Position numbers and translations under genes: made by a program. From the NCBI GenBank assembly GCA_036245525.1, contig BTPG01000004.1, positions 165,088,008-165,152,007 on the forward strand: a stretch of 64,000 bases of DNA, written 5' to 3'. Position 1 is the first letter of the stretch. Every line of letters begins with the position of its first letter. Positions 43,159 through 53,817 of this stretch are shown here, one piece after another. The notes under the pieces were generated by a model. The model made no database searches, had not been told where the DNA came from, and was given only the letters and a program-made list of their open reading frames with translations. Source of the stretch: Semisulcospira habei. Its lineage: Eukaryota > Mollusca > Gastropoda > Semisulcospiridae.

Positions 43159-43624
43159 TTTGGGGTTTGTGCCCTGCAGTCTATGCAAGGCAGTTCAGGA
43201 AATAAACTAGTCACAAAAAACATGACCAAGGAATACCTACCGTTTTGTATTCAGTTTCTAAACGAGTGTAATTTCTAAATGCGCCAATGTCATTCTTCGA
43301 TGTGCGTCACACTAAAGGACACTGGGCACCTATTGGGACCAATTTTGTATCAGTCCATGTTTCTTGGACGGTTTTGCTTTTGGTCGTTGCATGATTTCAG
43401 AAACAAAAATGTACGTACAGCGGCAGGGAAGGGGTTAACAGACCATTATGCCTCAGTGAAAATAGCAAATGAGATCACAGTTATAAATAACCCGAAATGT
43501 GCTGCGGTACCGCAAATGACAACACGTTACCCGCCATGCCGGATTTGCGAAAAATGAGGTCTTTGATGCGCCCAGTGTTTGTGCATCAATTGCGTCGGTA
43601 TTTTTGCATCGTGGCTGGCATAAA
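43159..43624. other. Intergenic, no gene recognised
   Basis: Nothing coding seen. GCGGCAGGGAAGGGGTTAA at 43,421-43,439 is the reverse of the TTAACCCCTTCCCTGCCGC word at 59,199-59,217, so one end of a further TTAA family probably lies here. Confidence 0.4.

Positions 43625-43713
<89 letters not shown>
43625..43713. repeat. (AC)n microsatellite
   Basis: About 88 bases of pure AC dinucleotide. Confidence 0.98.
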
Positions 43714-43715
<2 letters not shown>

Positions 43716-43739
43716 CGCACATAAGCCTCACAGTGGGTT

Positions 43740-44305
43740 ACCTACCATTTCATGTGAAATGGGTTCCCATATTTCTATTTATTCTAGGGCTCTGGAATTG
43801 ATGCGAATGTTTAGAACTCACCTTATAACTAAGCTCTATAACTTAAAATAAAATAGACATTTTCTAGAAACAGAGGCACTAGATGCCGAAAAAATGGGTT
43901 TCTGCCAATAAAGTGGGTGGGTGTCTCTCTCACACAAAACTGACTGGCATTACAGTCAAAATGGGTGTCTTCACAACAGTAGGCGTCTGTAATAAGGTCA
44001 TGTTCATGGAATACTTCTTTTTCACATTAATTTTTTTTCCCAACTTAAATGTGTATGTGTGCTTTAACATTCTTTACATAGTATGGTGCAAAATTCAATA
44101 AACACTGGCCCGAAACCTTTCGATTATGATTTTTACAGAGGAAATCTTTTAAACATTGCTGCGTTTTGTCCTTTTGAAGCAAAACAGTTTATCATGGCAT
44201 TGATGTGAGAATCAACATAATGTATTCTGGAAATTAAAGGACTTTTTTTGTGTGTTTTTGGGTACTCTGGAGTTTCAGACAAACAGCAACAGAGCATTTT
44301 GAATA
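43740..44305. other. Intergenic AT-rich DNA, nothing recognised
   Basis: No conserved frame or repeat family noted. Confidence 0.4.
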
Positions 44306-44542
44306 TTAACCATTATCATTCGGAATACACCAGTGTGTGCAACTAGTGTAACTGAAATAGTCCAAGGGTTAGTGCCAGAATAGCTTGGTGCCTCTAGGCG
44401 CCAAGCTATTGTGGCACCACCCTTGAACTAAAGCCATTGGTCTATGTCCTCATCTGTAAGTACTGTAATGTAGCTTGCATAGAATTATGGCAGTGAACAG
44501 ATTTGAAGCTATTAGCCTCAGTATGACTATGATGCGGGTCAA
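44306..44542 (+). mobile_element. TTAA element, backbone I, copy 5, decayed
   Basis: Left TTAA at 44,306-44,309; the right end has changed to TCAA. Core at about 44,359-44,428 with small changes. Confidence 0.75.
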
Positions 44543-44596
44543 AAAGTGTGGAAAAATATCAAAGATAAAAAAAGACCCAGACCAAGAAACGAACAC

Positions 44597-45172
44597 TTAA
44601 CTTATTCTACCCCAGCAAAATTTAAGATCCACCACGATAGTTCAAGGGTGATGCCAGAATAGCTTGGCGCCTATGGGCGCCAAGCTATTCTGGCATCACC
44701 CTTGAACTATCGTGGTGGATCTGTGTCCTGCACTGCAACGCAGTCTTCTGAAGACGACTTCAACATTTGGGCTTAACTTATTCTACCCCAGACACACCAC
44801 AGCAAAATAAAGATCCACCATGATAGTTCAAGGGTGATGCCAGAATAGCTTGGTGCCTATGGGCGCCAAGCTATTCTGGCATCACCCTTGAACCATCATG
44901 GTGGATCGGTGTCCTGCACTGCAACGCAGTCTTCTGAAGACGACTTCAACATTTGGGCTCAACTTATTCTACCCCAGACACACCACAGCAAAATAAAGAT
45001 CCACCATGATAGTTCAAGGGTGATGCCAGAATAGCTTGGCGCCTATGGGCGCCAAGCTATTCTGGCATCACCCTTGAACCATCAAGGTGGATCTGTGTCC
45101 TGCACTGCAACGCAGTCTTCTGAAGACGACTTCAACATTTGGGGATTTCGATCTTGGGGTAGAATGAGTTAA
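44597..45172 (+). mobile_element. TTAA element, backbone III, interior in three tandem units
   Basis: TTAA at 44,597-44,600 and 45,169-45,172. Three head-to-tail units start with CTTATTCTACCCC at 44,601, 44,777 and 44,963. Each carries one hairpin core and the word CAGTCTTCTGAAGACGACTT. Only the last has the right terminus TGGGGTAGAATGAG. Confidence 0.88.
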
Positions 45173-45277
45173 AATGACAGAACAGAACACTGACATTAAT
45201 TAATTAACTGACAACATAAGAAATCACTTGAAACTTCAGCCTTTATTTAACGTCTTTCGTCTCCAACAAACAACCAA

Positions 45278-45362
45278 CCATTCTTTCATTTGCAGAGTTT
45301 TTAAAATGGTATGCAGAACAACAAACCATTCTTTCATTTGCAGAGTTTTTAAAATGGCATGC
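45278..45362. repeat. 47 bp tandem duplication
   Basis: ACCATTCTTTCATTTGCAGAG plus TTTTTAAAATGG occurs twice in a row. Confidence 0.9.
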
Positions 45363-45964
45363 AGTATATTACAAAGTGATCCGGCCCCCCCCCCCCCAAA
45401 CCACTCTTGTAATCAATCTTTACATTGTCAATGGTTTTCTCATCTTATTATATTGTCTTTTGTCCCCAGCCGGCTGTTTCGTTTTGCAAATCCAAAGGTT
45501 ATACAGTATACAAAATGTGACCCTTTCTCACGAAACCAGTCTTAACTCGCAGCGAGCCAATCAGCACTACACGCAATAATATGTGGTGGGGGTCAATCTG
45601 GGGCATTTTCACTTTTTGGGAGAAATGTATTCTACATACACCAAAGTATCGTATGGTTAAATCTTTATCATGAAAAATGCCATTAAATAGGTAAAAAATT
45701 ATTTTAAAAGTCTGCCCTTGGCCCCAAGTATGCTGCACACAGAAACTTCACAGGCTGTTTTCTCAAAATGGCCGCCGGAGGCTTTAACAACTTTAAACAC
45801 TTAAACAGCTTTTACAATTTTTGCACTACAGCATACAGTCATATATCACAGTAATCAGCAAACACTGTAGTTTTCATAAATGTATATATGTCAAAACATC
45901 CAAAATGCGAGTTCTTAAGACTGATTTTGTGAGAGAGGGTCACAAATGATCCAGGCGTCCATCA
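45363..45964. other. Intergenic, no gene recognised
   Basis: Contains a 13-base poly-C run near 45,386. No conserved frame seen. Confidence 0.4.
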
Positions 45965-45965
45965 G

Positions 45966-45966
<1 letters not shown>

Positions 45967-46015
<49 letters not shown>
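45967..46015. repeat. Poly-A run (~49)
   Basis: Pure A tract, probably a retroposon tail whose body is not recognisable or a simple repeat. Confidence 0.95.
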
Positions 46016-46016
<1 letters not shown>

Positions 46017-46108
46017 CAGGCTATACATGCTGAAACCACCCCAATAATAACACTCATGTAATAAATCTGTATGAAATCGAAAATGCCGCGAGTGGCGGGA
46101 ACCTCGAT

Positions 46109-48523
46109 TCATTTCTTTTGTAACTTTTTCAGTCTGTTGCGGACGTAATCCTTAATGTTTGTCCAGCGCCTATGTCTAAGTGCAGGCTCCTCTGCCATTG
46201 CATACTGTATCTCGGCCTTTCCAGGAAGTTTGTTCATGACGAGGTGTGCCTTGAAACGAGTTTGAACAGCTTTCTCTTCAGCTTCCCCCCCCCCCCCCCC
46301 CCCATGGTTTCCTTGTAAATCTAGCTTTCTTTCGAACAGGAGCTGACGCAGTACTGTCATCATCAAAACTATCTAGATTGTCATCAGGCTCTGGACGTCT
46401 TTTCTCCGTCATGCTCATCGATTCCTGTGTTGCTGACTTGCTACTTGCTTCATTCACAGGTGCTGTTCCCCCCGAGACCTCTCTACCAGTTTCTGATGTG
46501 TCTTCATTGTCAAAGTCAATCTCTTCATCATCGCCCAGCTCAGCTCTAATGCAACTCTCAAAATCTGTCATCCCATTGTTAACTGACAGAAGAATCTTTG
46601 CCACTTTTGCCTTTTGAAGGACATCTTGAGGTTGGCGGTAGATATGGCGATGTATCCGAATATCATGGCCAAGGAAATCTGCCAGCTGATCCTGGTCTAA
46701 CTCCGAGATGGCCATTGACTGAGCCAAAGTTGCAACCTGCTTCCGCAACTGAGTAAATGTGAACATGGCTGGGTATGACACCCCTGCTTCTAGGGCATGG
46801 GCCTTCAGAACATCATGGCCTCTGTAAGGCCTCTGACCAGAAGGTGTGGCAAAGATGTACTGGGAATCAGCGAGAGCTGGCACTGATTGCCTCATTTGAA
46901 GGATTCTGTCCACAGTTGTCATCATCTTCTTCGTCAGCAAAACGGGAACACTCCTATTAAACTTGCCTCTGATTTCCACTCGCTGAAAATGATTCACCAT
47001 TTTCTTCTCAACCTCTGTGAGACCTTTCAAGATATCTTGATTGGTGATCGATCCAATCTTAGCATTCTGGAAGTCTGACACCTTCATTCTCTGAACTTCT
47101 CCCCCTCGTTTTCGGTTGAAAAGTGATACAGCACAAAGAGTTGCTTTAACCACTGTCGGATAATCTTCCGAAACCATCCTTGTCTCAAGAAGCTGTTGGA
47201 CCTTCCTCACATCTTCACATGATGGGATCAGCTTGGGTTTGTTCATGGTCATTTTCCCGACCGACTGGGCTGCTGTAGCGGACACACAATCATACTAGTC
47301 CCCATTGAAGACAGAGTCAAACCGCTGCGCTCAGAGAGCTCCTGTCGCCACCTGTCGTCTGAACCCTGCCCAAGCTGTTTGGATGTCTGTGAACACTTTT
47401 TCAAAGCATGGCCTATGCGCATTGCGAGATTGCCTTTTTTGAACTGATGCGTGTCCTCATCAAAATCTGCTAGCTCTTTTACAGCCAGGACAACATGATC
47501 AAAGCAAGCTGAATTGATCACAGCATTTAAACTTGCGATTTTCATTTCTGACCTCACTCTGATAATCTTTAATAGTCTCCCTAACTCCCGCATCCTGGAG
47601 CTGATTTGTCCAGCCGTGTGTTCTTCAATGTCCCTGCGGTCAAATAATCTCTTTCCATACTCAAGAAGCAAGGGGTCAGTTCTGATGAGACGGCTTATCT
47701 CATCATCTCTCTGGCTAGCCAAGACCTTGTGGTAGAATGAAAATTCAACGTCTAAGGGTATTGGAAGCATTAGGCGACCACGGCGCGCGGCGTCTCCTCG
47801 CCGAGTGATCTGAAACCCTCCTGGCTTCTGACAGCAACGTTTTGAGTGTACAGAGATCAGCTTTTTTTGATAGAGCCCTTTGCAATGGCTACAGGCGAGA
47901 AGGTCGTCTACCTTACTAGTTTTGGTGCGATACTTAGGAATCAAACATCCGGATTTGTTTTCAAGAACAGCAACGTTATGTATGTAATCACCCTCATCTT
48001 GTAGTCTGATCCATGCTCGACGTCTCTGCTTGGTCCCTTTTTTCATCGACAAAATTTTAGCAACGTCTGCCTCATCTGCATGGACATCTTGTAAGTGCGT
48101 GCTCATTTTCAAGACAAGCTTGCCACACAATTTGCATGCATGTTTCTTGTCCCATTTGTACTTTCCTTTCCCTCTCTGCGACACGTGCACACCTGTTTCT
48201 TCTGTAAGTGCTCTTTCCCCACTCTTTCCAGCATCATGTTCCTCCTGCCTATCCACATTCTCATTGCCACCCCCTAACGCACACTGCACCTTGCTGGTAC
48301 TAGCGTCACTAACCCCTGGCCACCCCGAACCTGCCACTTTGATGAAATCTAACATAGTCGATACAATACTGTCTATGTCAGAGATCCCAGCAATTGATGC
48401 CGACACACCCTCTGAATCCGGTGAGCTCGAGCCAGGAACAAACTCCTCGTCATCACTGCCCTCGTATTGCGATGCGCTGGCACTGCTCTCAGTCTCGGGT
48501 CCATCCCAGGCGCCATTTGCCAA
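46109..48523 (-). pseudogene. Exon 2 onward: zinc-finger plus tyrosine-recombinase-like gene, two frameshifts
   Basis: Splice acceptor TTTCTTTCTTTCTCCAG precedes codon 1 of this exon at 48,523. The protein has an acidic start, a C2H2 finger (CKLCGKLVLKMSTHLQDVH), a C2HC finger (CSHCKGLYQKKLISVHSKRC), then after a frameshift near 47,290 a tyrosine-recombinase-like domain. In the 335-codon frame the likely catalytic set is R60 (RGGE), R181 in TQLRK (where the usual HxxR histidine is Thr), H207 (LGH) and Y216 (HIYRQ). A 19-base poly-C run at 46,285-46,303 shifts frame again before the conserved C-terminal domain (WTNIKDYVRNRLKKL). This family is multicopy in fish and invertebrates; a Crypton-like origin is my inference. 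Confidence 0.75.
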
Positions 48524-48861
48524 CTGGAGAAAGAAAGAAAGAAAGATTAAAACCAAAGCTGCATTAGAAACAGAAACAGCCCAATTTTGGTTTAAAGGGG
48601 CCTTGCACAAGAATAAAAAGAGTAATCCCGTGTATGACCGATTTACATATGTGTGACCTCGGTGACGAGGACTGGCTTCTGCACAGCAGTCAAAATCCAC
48701 GTTTTCTGAAAATGCAAGCAGTTTTCACACATTTGTCAACCCTGCGTGACCCTTTGAGAGAGGTCACTCAAATTGGCATGTTTAAAAAGGTCTTGCCACA
48801 AAGTATCCTTGGGCCAAGCTTGAAGAATGTGGCTTGAATAGTCTCCGAGAAAATGCCACCG

Positions 48862-49654
48862 TTAACTCATTCTACCCCCAGACACACCACAGCAGGATAA
48901 CAGGGGTGGGATTCTAGTAAGAAAGAAAACGCGGAAAATCAAACGACAGGGGAGGGAGGGGGAGGGGGGGTGTTCATGTCCTTCATTTTCAGCGGCCGAA
49001 AAATCAAACGACAGGGGTGGGGGGTGGGGGGGTGGGTGGGGGGGTGGGGGGTGGGGGGGGGGATAGGCGCGTGTCCACCGTTCGCCAAAGTATCCAAAAA
49101 AACGACAGGGGGAGCGAGACCAAACACACCCGAAAATGGACTTTGTTATGACACTCCTGATCTGCAGTATAAAAATGGAATGTGCGTACCAGTTTATGTT
49201 CAGATGCACACTAAAGGGCACTCTGTCTTGGACAATATCCTTTTAAACCGCCATTTTCCACTGCGACCTAAAGCTACCGGAAGTGTCGGGCGATAGTGAA
49301 CCAAACTACATACAAATCCAACCCATTTGAGCTTTTATTGCCATTTACGAAAATTTTTTTTTCTTTTTTTTTTTTTCGTCTTTTTCGTTGTTATTAGACG
49401 CGGAAAATAAATATGCTTCAGCGGAATTGTGAAAGAATTTCCGCGGAAATCCGGAAGAATCCCACCCCTGGGATAAGAATCGACCATGATAGTTCAAAGG
49501 TGATGCCAGAACAGCTTGGCGCCTACGGGCGCCAAGCTATTCTGGCATCACCCTTGAACTATCATGGTCGATCTGTGTCCTGCGCTGCAATGCGGTCTTG
49601 AGAGGCGACAGGGGCAAAATTTAAGGATTTTGGTGTTGGGGTAGAATGAGTTAA
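48862..49654 (-). mobile_element. TTAA element, backbone III, opened by a second element
   Basis: TTAA at 48,862-48,865 and 49,651-49,654, with CTCATTCTACCCC ends. Core at 49,492-49,560. An internal insertion of about 560 bases starts at 48,901. Confidence 0.85.
48900..49470. mobile_element. Nested element with perfect 15 bp inverted ends
   Basis: CAGGGGTGGGATTCT at the left end and its exact reverse complement at the right end. The flanking direct repeat GGATAA occurs once in the equivalent uninterrupted elements. CAGGGG ends recall hAT elements, but the duplication is 6 bp rather than 8. The interior is G-rich and non-coding, with a GTTCGCCAAAGTATC word shared with 59,770. Confidence 0.8.
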
Positions 49655-49766
49655 AGTTTACCATGGACGACGGACGGACGACCAGTGGCCCAGAACATAA
49701 ACTCACTTTTGCTTCGCACGCACGCCAGCCAATAAAATGAAGATGATCATAGAATCACTTTACTTA

Positions 49767-49989
49767 CCAGTTTGTAATTGGGAGCATTCCGCTGCCGTCC
49801 ATGCACCCTACCAGACGCACCCTCTGTGGCAGAGGCTGGGGGGCCATGATTCTGCAGCATAGATCCCGATGGGTTTGGACATCCTGCTGCCATCCGGCGC
49901 TGGGTGTGTGCCAGAAAGTCCTGAGCCGGTGTGACCAAAACGGTGTTGCTGAGAACATGTCCAATACAACCATGTAAACCAACTGACAT
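49767..49989 (-). CDS. Exon 1 of the recombinase-like gene
   Basis: ATG at 49,989 opens a 74-codon exon: MSVGLHGCIGHVLSN ... RQRNAPNYKL, ending exactly at a strong GTAAGTA donor. It joins in phase to exon 2 at 48,523. It has no domain I recognise. The start codon is only ten bases from a SINE-alpha copy at 50,000, so the original promoter or a further 5' exon may be lost or displaced. Confidence 0.55.
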
Positions 49990-49999
49990 TTTGAATCAG

Positions 50000-50560
50000 A
50001 TTGATTGTACATTGCTTAACGTCCCGACAGCCACTAGGCTTTCTCAGGACGTGCCTGCACTGCTTGTGAAAAAAAAAAAAACCACCTAAACAGAACATTG
50101 CCATGTATGTCGCCTGCCGGTCAAATACGTTAACTCATTCTACCCCAACACCAAAATCCTTAAATTTTGCCCCTGTCCTCTCAAGACTGCATTGCAGTGC
50201 AGGGCACAGATCGACCATGATAGTTCAAGGGAGATGCCAGAATAGCTTGGCGCCCGTAGGCGCCAAGCTATTCTGGCATCACCCTTGAACTATCATGGTG
50301 GATCCTTATCCTGCCGTGGTGTGTCTGGGGTAGAATGAGTTAAATAAACCTAACACATGGGGCCAAGACATAAAGCTAAGACCATTTAGCAACACACATC
50401 CAATATCAAGAGCTACAGGCAGTGCAGACAGTAGGGAGAGTTTTAAAAAGGCAAATACAGGTGAATGGACAAAGGGTAGACAGAAACACATGCATGGCCC
50501 CAGAATAGAGAGAAAAACCCACCCTGTGGGGCTGACCAGGGTGACCCTGAGAACTAAAAA
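50000..50560 (-). mobile_element. SINE-alpha copy 8, opened by a TTAA element
   Basis: Antisense copy with the tail end at 50,000 (TTGATTGTACATTGC). It lacks about 40 bases of the head, ending at GAACTAAAAACTGG. The word AATACGTTAAATAAACC of other copies is split by an insertion at TTAA. Confidence 0.9.
50130..50343 (-). mobile_element. TTAA element, backbone III, inserted in a SINE
   Basis: TTAA at 50,130-50,133 and 50,340-50,343, with CTCATTCTACCCCA/TGGGGTAGAATGAG ends. Core at 50,222-50,290. Removing the element and one TTAA restores the SINE sequence exactly. Confidence 0.95.
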
Positions 50561-51375
50561 CTGGCAATACAGTAAAAAGCGACACTTCAGTTGCACATTC
50601 CTAAAGACCTGTTTGTGGACCTTCGTTCTTCGAATCGCGAGGCAGTTTTGCGAACGAGGATTGAAATCTGGCGCCATTTTTGTTTTTTAAAAAAAAAGTC
50701 AACTGATACTGTGCATGCATGTGGCAAGTTAACACGTCAGAAGAAAAAAAAAAAAAAAAAGAAAGAAGAAACAAAATCGCGTGGCAGATTGACCTTGTAA
50801 TGGGGTTATTGAACGAATTCCTTTCATTGAAGAAGAAAGCTTTTGTTAAAATCGTGGGGTTCTATTATCATTTACTACAAGACTCAACGGTCAGAGCGGC
50901 CGAGAGGCCGAAGACACGTTTGAAGCAGACGCCTTATTTTTCTGGGCCAAACGGGTATCGGGGACATCTCTCAGTTAAATAACTGCACTGAACAAGTACA
51001 TTTGGGCGTGCTCTTAACTAAGAAATATTGCATAAAGTACCTCTGCAAACGCGAAAGAATGGCCGGTGTGTCCGTTGGAGACGAAAGACGTTTAAGCAAG
51101 GGAAACAACTCCGTTCATCAATCAAATTGATCTGAAAACACTCCGGCCGCTTCCGTGTCCACACACAGGCCCAGGGCATCCCTGAAACACAACGATGAAG
51201 TAAATCTGTTAAAATGGGGACATCGTATTTTGATATTTTTTTCTGACTTTTGAATGAAAGATAATACAGAAACAACTGACCCTCAGAAAAAAAATGGGTG
51301 TCTGATCTGGCCACCCAGAATTTCACACACACCCAGATTGCATAAGGATGGTAAAGAAAGAAACCCATTTTAGTC
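50561..51375. other. Intergenic, no gene recognised
   Basis: Contains a poly-A/GAAAGAAG tract at 50,742-50,770. No conserved frame or structured element seen. Confidence 0.4.
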
Positions 51376-51384
51376 ATTTGGTGT

Positions 51385-51388
<4 letters not shown>

Positions 51389-51477
<89 letters not shown>

Positions 51478-51499
51478 GGCGCACACACACACACACGAT
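51389..51499. repeat. (AC)n microsatellite
   Basis: Over 100 bases of AC dinucleotide with one CGGCG break. Confidence 0.97.
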
Positions 51500-51552
51500 C
51501 GATCACGCGCGGCACCCTCTCGGGTACATGGGTCCATCTGAACGCGACATAC

Positions 51553-51675
51553 GTTGTTTTGTGTTGTGTTGTGTGCTGTGCTGTTCTGTACTCTGTTGTG
51601 CTGTGCTGTGCTCTTTTGTGTTGTGCTGTGCTGTGTTGTGCTGTGGTGTGTTGTGTTGTGCTGTGCTGTGCTGTC
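51553..51675. repeat. TGTGC/TGTGT pentamer minisatellite
   Basis: Irregular tandem array of TGTGCTGTGTTG-like words. Confidence 0.9.
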
Positions 51676-51773
51676 GTTTCTTTAGGTGTAGAAAACGTTA
51701 TTCGTGTGGACGTTTGTACTGTAAAATGCTGGCAAAGGCCAATGGTTCAGCTGTACTAACGATGCACATTTAT

Positions 51774-51993
51774 TTAACCCTTTTCATCCTGATATACTAC
51801 TGCTTGAAATTAATTTGACTATGACAGTTCAAGGGTGGTGCCATAATAGCTTGGCGCCTTAGTCGCCAAGCTATTCTGGCACCACCATTGAGCTAAAACG
51901 GTTGATCTATATTTTCCTAATCTGTAATGTGGCCTGCATAGGACAATAATTAAATTCAAAAGAAATCAGCCTCAGGATATAATGCCGGGTTAA
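51774..51993 (+). mobile_element. TTAA element, backbone II, copy 2
   Basis: TTAA at 51,774-51,777 and 51,990-51,993. Starts CCCTTTTCATCCTGAT, ends CAGGATATAATGCCGGG. Core at 51,826-51,893. Confidence 0.82.
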
Positions 51994-52012
51994 TCAACTG
52001 TAACGTCTTTAC

Positions 52013-52014
<2 letters not shown>

Positions 52015-52099
<85 letters not shown>
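52015..52099. repeat. (CT)n microsatellite
   Basis: About 85 bases of CT dinucleotide. Confidence 0.98.
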
Positions 52100-52102
<3 letters not shown>

Positions 52103-52480
52103 GAGACGGAGAGGAAATGTAACCCTAACGAAATTACATCCAATAAACACACTTTCCGAAAAAGCAGTTCAAGGACAGTGACACTGTTTACTCTCCCTTT
52201 TTCTTCCAAAGCCGCATAAACTGGTCCCAGTCTTACATTATTCACAAGACACTCCAGGAACGAAGTCCAAGACACTGTGGACAGAGGCTAACAAAAGACG
52301 TGCTTCACAAGCAGGGGCGGATCAGTTCCTTCCGGCCGAGGGGTGAAGTGGAATCTTTACTGTTCAATTGTGAATCTAATGATTCAAGTCGCTTCCTTAT
52401 AATACTTCTTTTTTTTTTTAAAGTTAGATTTCGCTGGTTCGAACATTGAAGGAAACGCAGGTATTAAACGAAGGTATTAA
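52100..52480. other. Intergenic; CAGGGGCGGATC word at 52,312
   Basis: No gene recognised. CAGGGGCGGATCAG at 52,312-52,325 resembles a hAT-type terminus; a partner end was not found nearby. The inverse GATCCGCCCCTG lies at 59,933. Confidence 0.35.
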
Positions 52481-52481
52481 A

Positions 52482-52617
52482 AGAAATGCACCGGAAACAC
52501 CCGAAGGGGTTGATTGGCGCAAAGCGCTTTAATCACCCGTAGGGACTGAAGGAAACGTACCGGAAACACCCGAAGGAATTGGAGGAAACGCACCGGAAAC
52601 ACCCGAAGGGATTGCAT
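52482..52617. repeat. ~38-60 bp minisatellite, three units
   Basis: Units carry GCACCGGAAACACCCGAAGG at about 52,486, 52,557 (as GTACC) and 52,590. Confidence 0.85.
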
Positions 52618-52854
52618 GATATCATAAAAGGATAAGTTCGACATCCCTTGCCTCATGAATTCCCAATTTCTTATCAATGTTTCTTTCGTCACAAAAAAAG
52701 ACTGCTTGAAAGCGCGACCTGCCGACGGAACCACATAGTTATGTGCCGCTTTGTCACAACTCTGATATTTTACGAAGGACGACACTGTCGTGAGCAACTG
52801 GCTAATGGAAAGTACGCACTTGTGAGCGTTTCTGTTGCTGCCACTTTCAGTTCG

Positions 52855-52938
52855 CCTTTTGGCTGTCGGTAGCGGTTTTTGTCGCAGCGATTCCTGCAAG
52901 AATCGCTGCGACAACACCTGCTACCGACAGCCAAAAGG
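52855..52938. repeat. Hairpin CCTTTTGGCTGTCGGTAGCGG
   Basis: CCTTTTGGCTGTCGGTAGCG with TCGCAGCGATTCCTGC is mirrored by AGAATCGCTGCGA and GCTACCGACAGCCAAAAGG. Strong foldback, family seen also at 33,984. Confidence 0.9.
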
Positions 52939-53053
52939 CTGTGCCTTCATATTGTGTGAATCCAGGAAACGACCACACAAAAAACCAACAGCCGGGAAAC
53001 GCACGAAACCCCTCAACTGATATTTGACGCAGACGCCGTTTCCGAAATCTTTG

Positions 53054-53274
53054 TTAACCCGTTACATTCTGAGGCTTATTTAAAAAAAAAAAAAAGATTC
53101 GTTTATAGTCCTATGAGGCTACATTAAAAATTAGGAGATAGATCAACCATTTTAGTTCAAGGATGGTGTCAGAATAGCTTGGCGCCTCAGGCGCCAAGCT
53201 ATTCTGGCACCATCCTTGGACTGCCAGAGGACAATTTATTTCAAGCAGTAGTGCATCAGGATGAAAAGGGTTCA
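53054..53274 (+). mobile_element. TTAA element, backbone II, copy 3
   Basis: Left TTAA at 53,054-53,057; right end changed to TTCATTAA. Starts CCCGTTACATTCTGAGGCT, ends GCATCAGGATGAAAAGGG. Core at about 53,155-53,221. Confidence 0.78.
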
Positions 53275-53334
53275 TTAAAACAGCAAAGAGCCCCAGCCTC
53301 CTCCAGGAACATGGACGCTTGGCGGTTTTTAGTA

Positions 53335-53398
53335 AGAGTCACAGATCCTCATGAGCCCCCGCAACTCAGGAGGATCATCAGTCTATGCCTCTTGCAGT
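53335..53398. repeat. Hairpin of the AGAGACATAGATCC family, decayed
   Basis: AAGAGTCACAGATCCTCATGAG and AGGATCATCAGTCTATGCCTCTT form an imperfect stem. Confidence 0.6.
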
Positions 53399-53817
53399 TG
53401 GATCGTGATCACTTTTCTCGGCAGTCCAAAACAGACTATGACAGAACATTTCACTTCAAATGTTTTTGTCATTCTTAGTCTTTCGTACGCGTGTTTCTTT
53501 TTGTTTTTTTTTGTTTGTATTATTTGGTTCAAGCTTCCTCAGAAAGCATAGAGCTCTCTCTTGTCTCGGCATTTCAGTTGGGTTTTTTGTTGTTGTTTTC
53601 TGGCGGCCGGTGACTGATCCGCCCTTGCAGAGAAAACATCGAGCGCACACTGGATGTCTCAGTAGCGAATGGAGGGAGGCAACCAGTGTGAATCGTACGC
53701 CACCTGTGCCGCTTGTAATGTTGTCAGTCACTTTGGAACTTTTAGAGACACACGTCGGATTTCCTTTGTGGGACAATGGTTTGAAGTGAACAAAGCACTA
53801 TTAGTCTTGCAGATGCC

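Larger units (their letters stand above)
48524..49766 (-). other. Intron of the recombinase-like gene
   Basis: Donor GTAAGTA at 49,766 and acceptor CTCCAG at 48,529-48,524 join in phase 0: exon 1 ends NYKL and exon 2 begins LANGAWD. The intron is enlarged by a TTAA element at 48,862-49,654, which itself contains another element. Confidence 0.65.

Noticed and set aside
51348..51818. 156-codon plus frame rich in HTHTHT and CCAVLCC
   Set aside because: It is translation of an AC microsatellite and a TGTGC minisatellite.
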